Shown here one piece after another: positions 62,218 through 64,000 of a DNA stretch of 64,000 bases. Positions within the stretch are counted from its first letter, which is position 1. Each line of letters opens with the position of its first letter. The notes beneath the pieces were generated by a model. It saw nothing but the letters and a program-made list of their open reading frames with translations, was not told the DNA's origin and ran no database searches. The translations under genes and the position numbers were made by a program. This DNA is from Streptomyces formicae (GTDB taxonomy: Bacteria > Actinomycetota > Actinomycetes > Streptomycetales > Streptomycetaceae), in NCBI RefSeq assembly GCF_002556545.1, contig NZ_CP022685.1:2604001-2668000 (forward strand), given 5' to 3'.

Positions 62218-63579
62218 CTACAGAACCGGCAGGTTCTTGCGGAGTTCGAAGGCCGTGACTTCGGAGCGGTACTCCTCCCACTCCTGCTTCTTGTTGCGCA
62301 AGAAGAAGTCGTACACGTGCTCACCGAGCGTCTCGGCGACCAGTTCGCTGCGCTCCATGAGCGCGATCGCCTCGCCGAGGTTCTGCGGGAGCGGCTCGAT
62401 GCCCATCGCGCGGCGCTCGGCGTCGGAGAGGGCCCACACGTCGTCGTCGGCGCCGGGCGGCAGCTCGTAGCCCTCCTCGATGCCCTTGAGGCCCGCGGCG
62501 AGCAGTACCGCGTACGTCAGGTAGGGGTTCGCGCCCGAGTCGATCGAGCGGACCTCGACGCGGGCCGAGCCCGTCTTGCCGGGCTTGTACATGGGGACGC
62601 GGATCAGGGCCGAGCGGTTGTTGTGGCCCCAGCAGATGTACGAGGGGGCCTCGCCGCCCGCGCCCGCCGTGCGCTCGGAGCCGCCCCAGATGCGCTTGTA
62701 GGAGTTCACCCACTGGTTGGTGACGGCGGAGATCTCCGCGGCGTGCTGCAGCAGGCCCGCGATGAAGGAACGGCCGACCTTGGAGAGCTGGTACTCGGCG
62801 CCCGACTCGTAGAACGCGTTGCGGTCGCCCTCGAAGAGGGAGAGGTGCGTGTGCATGCCCGAGCCGGGGTGCTCGGAGAACGGCTTCGGCATGAAGGTCG
62901 CGTTGACCCCCTGCTCCAGGGCGACCTGCTTCATGACCAGGCGGAACGTCATGATGTTGTCGGCGGTGGAGAGCGCGTCCGCGTAGCGCAGGTCGATCTC
63001 CTGCTGGCCGGGGGCGCCCTCGTGGTGGCTGAACTCGACCGAGATGCCCATGGATTCGAGCATCGTGATGGCCTGGCGGCGGAAGTCCATGCCGACGTTC
63101 TGCGGGGTGTGGTCGAAGTAGCCGGAGTTGTCCGCGGGGGTGGGCCGCGAACCGTCGAGCGGCTTGTCCTTGAGCAGGAAGAACTCGATCTCGGGGTGGG
63201 TGTAGAAGGTGAAGCCGAGGTCGGAGGTCTTGGCGAGGGCGCGCTTGAGCACGTAGCGCGGATCCGCGAAGGACGGGGAGCCGTCCGGCATCAGGATGTC
63301 GCAGAACATCCGGGCGGTGCCGGGGGCCTCGGCGCGCCAGGGCAGCACCTGGAAGGTCGAGGGGTCCGGCTTGGCGATCATGTCGGACTCGTACACCCGG
63401 GCGAAACCTTCGATCGCCGAGCCGTCGAAGCCGATGCCCTCGTCGAAGGCCTGCTCCAGCTCGGCCGGGGCCACGGCCACCGACTTCAGGAAGCCGAGGA
63501 CGTCCGTGAACCACAGGCGTACGAACCGGATGTCGCGCTCCTCAAGAGTCCGGAGCACGAATTCCTGCTGCTTGTCCAT
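62218..63579 (-). CDS. glnA2: Glutamine-synthetase-family protein GlnA2 (probable gamma-glutamylpolyamine synthetase)
   Basis: A 453-aa GSI-fold protein. It begins MDKQQEFVLRTLEERDIRFV and shows IGFDGSAIEGFARVYESDM, THPEIEFFLL, EGAPGQQEIDLRYA, and HPGSGMHTHLSLF. It differs from GlnA in lacking the adenylylation tyrosine block and in residues near the ammonia site. In S. coelicolor the orthologue (from memory, SCO2241) glutamylates polyamines rather than ammonia, which I infer here. No GlnR box array is visible upstream. ATG 63579; the frame continues 69 codons upstream without support. Confidence 0.9.
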   Translation of the reverse strand: MDKQQEFVLRTLEERDIRFVRLWFTDVLGFLKSVAVAPAELEQAFDEGIGFDGSAIEGFARVYESDMIAKPDPSTFQVLPWRAEAPGTARMFCDILMPDGSPSFADPRYVLKRALAKTSDLGFTFYTHPEIEFFLLKDKPLDGSRPTPADNSGYFDHTPQNVGMDFRRQAITMLESMGISVEFSHHEGAPGQQEIDLRYADALSTADNIMTFRLVMKQVALEQGVNATFMPKPFSEHPGSGMHTHLSLFEGDRNAFYESGAEYQLSKVGRSFIAGLLQHAAEISAVTNQWVNSYKRIWGGSERTAGAGGEAPSYICWGHNNRSALIRVPMYKPGKTGSARVEVRSIDSGANPYLTYAVLLAAGLKGIEEGYELPPGADDDVWALSDAERRAMGIEPLPQNLGEAIALMERSELVAETLGEHVYDFFLRNKKQEWEEYRSEVTAFELRKNLPVL

Positions 63580-63791
63580 CTTCCGCTTCCACCCATCCTT
63601 GCTGGTCAGGCCGCCTGCGCCCGCGCCGCGGACACATCGGGGCACATGAGCATCCCACCACACCGTTTCGAGCGCGTTGCCGACCGCGTACCCGCCCGTG
63701 CCGTGCCGCCCTGTGCCCATAGTGCCTGCTGAACCGCGCCTCTGTAACAGCGGGCCGCCCCCGCTCCTCCGGCCCTCCAGGAGCACCCCTC

Positions 63792-63820
63792 TATAAGTTG
63801 CATCTCAGATGCAACTTATA
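63792..63820 (+). promoter_or_regulatory. Perfect NsrR-type palindrome upstream of the flavohaemoglobin gene
   Basis: A 14-1-14 palindrome: the arm TATAAGTTGCATCT (63792-63805), a central C, and the exact complement (63807-63820). The inner AAGTTGCATCT-n-AGATGCAACTT matches the 11-1-11 form bound by the nitric-oxide sensor NsrR in S. coelicolor (AAGATGCATTT-type, from memory). It is 63 bp before the TTG start of the globin gene, so nitric oxide would derepress it. The rest of the 303-bp gap 63580-63882 holds no gene. Confidence 0.83.
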
Positions 63821-63882
63821 TACGGTCAGAAACCGACAAGGGGACGGTTATCCGCCCCTCTCGCCCGGCCCGAGGAGCCCCG

Positions 63883-64000
63883 TTGCTGTCAGAAACGTCC
63901 GCCGCGACCGTCCGTGCCACCCTCCCCGTCGTCGGCGGGGCCATCGGCGACATCACCGGGCGCTTCTACGACCGGCTCTTCACGGCCCGCCCCGAGCTCC
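63883..64000 (+). CDS. Flavohaemoglobin / globin-domain protein, N-terminal part (runs off the window)
   Basis: TTG 63883, with GAGGAG 5 nt upstream, opens a frame starting LSETSAATVRATLPVVG and reading on through the globin A/B-helix segment ITGRFYDRLFTARPEL. This is the typical start of Hmp flavohaemoglobins, which oxidise nitric oxide to nitrate. The upstream NsrR-type palindrome supports this. The reductase part lies outside the window. Confidence 0.7.
   Translation, partial: MLSETSAATVRATLPVVGGAIGDITGRFYDRLFTARPEL

Overview
The window is high-GC actinobacterial chromosome and almost certainly Streptomyces. It shows third-position GC bias, GTG/TTG starts, translationally coupled GTGA overlaps, GlnR-type boxes before glnA and glnII, a mycothiol-dependent-type enzyme, a TTA codon in a single secreted-protein gene, and a gene order (lipB, lipA, glnA ... 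glnII ... maltose genes ... glnE ... glnA2) that, from memory, matches the S. coelicolor SCO2193-SCO2241 core region. I see no tRNA or rRNA gene, insertion sequence, phage gene or CRISPR array.

Layout. 0-10 kb: lipoate synthesis (lipB, lipA), two small/membrane proteins, a DinB-like enzyme, an RDD protein, glutamine synthetase I (glnA), a DUF3291 protein, a HAD hydrolase, an FBP (FusB-like) protein and an MgtC-type membrane protein. 10-23 kb: a DEDDh exonuclease, a metallophosphoesterase, a three-gene ABC importer behind a cobalamin riboswitch, an AraC/VOC pair, a secreted HAD phosphatase, hydrolases, an asparaginase, a DUF2252 protein and an ArsC-like protein. 23-33 kb: glutamine synthetase II (glnII), a probable cysteine-type leader peptide, a winged-helix protein, an epimerase, an MMPL transporter divergent from a two-component system, and a DUF1996 secreted protein whose codon 22 is TTA. 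33-43.5 kb: a Tat-exported GH89 N-acetylglucosaminidase, a membrane protein with a sigma-factor-like N-terminus, a diiron-protein/ferredoxin-reductase/TetR set, and a receiver-GAF-PP2C phosphatase. 43.6-54 kb: an alpha-glucan utilisation island (pullulanase, alpha-amylase, malEFG, alpha-glucosidase, LacI regulator). 54-58 kb: a PAP2 membrane phosphatase and a compact terpenoid operon (cis-prenyltransferase, terpene-synthase-like protein, P450). 58.5-64 kb: glnE, a VOC protein, a third glutamine-synthetase family gene and the start of a flavohaemoglobin gene behind a perfect NsrR-type palindrome.

How the genes work together. Nitrogen: glnA and glnII carry GlnR-box arrays, glnE modifies GlnA, and glnA2 is probably specialised for polyamine-type substrates. 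Carbon: the secreted amylase and pullulanase produce maltodextrins, MalEFG imports them, the cytoplasmic alpha-glucosidase splits them and MalR controls the set; the amylase and malE upstream regions share an identical 13-mer.

The two most unusual things are: (1) the operon at 54916-58093, where a cis-prenyltransferase with intact catalytic residues sits next to a terpene-synthase-like protein whose aspartate-rich motif is degenerate (LNTVD in place of DDxxD) and a CYP170-like P450; (2) a recurring pattern in which short tandem duplications (7-21 bp units) cover the stop codon of a gene, seen at eight separate genes.
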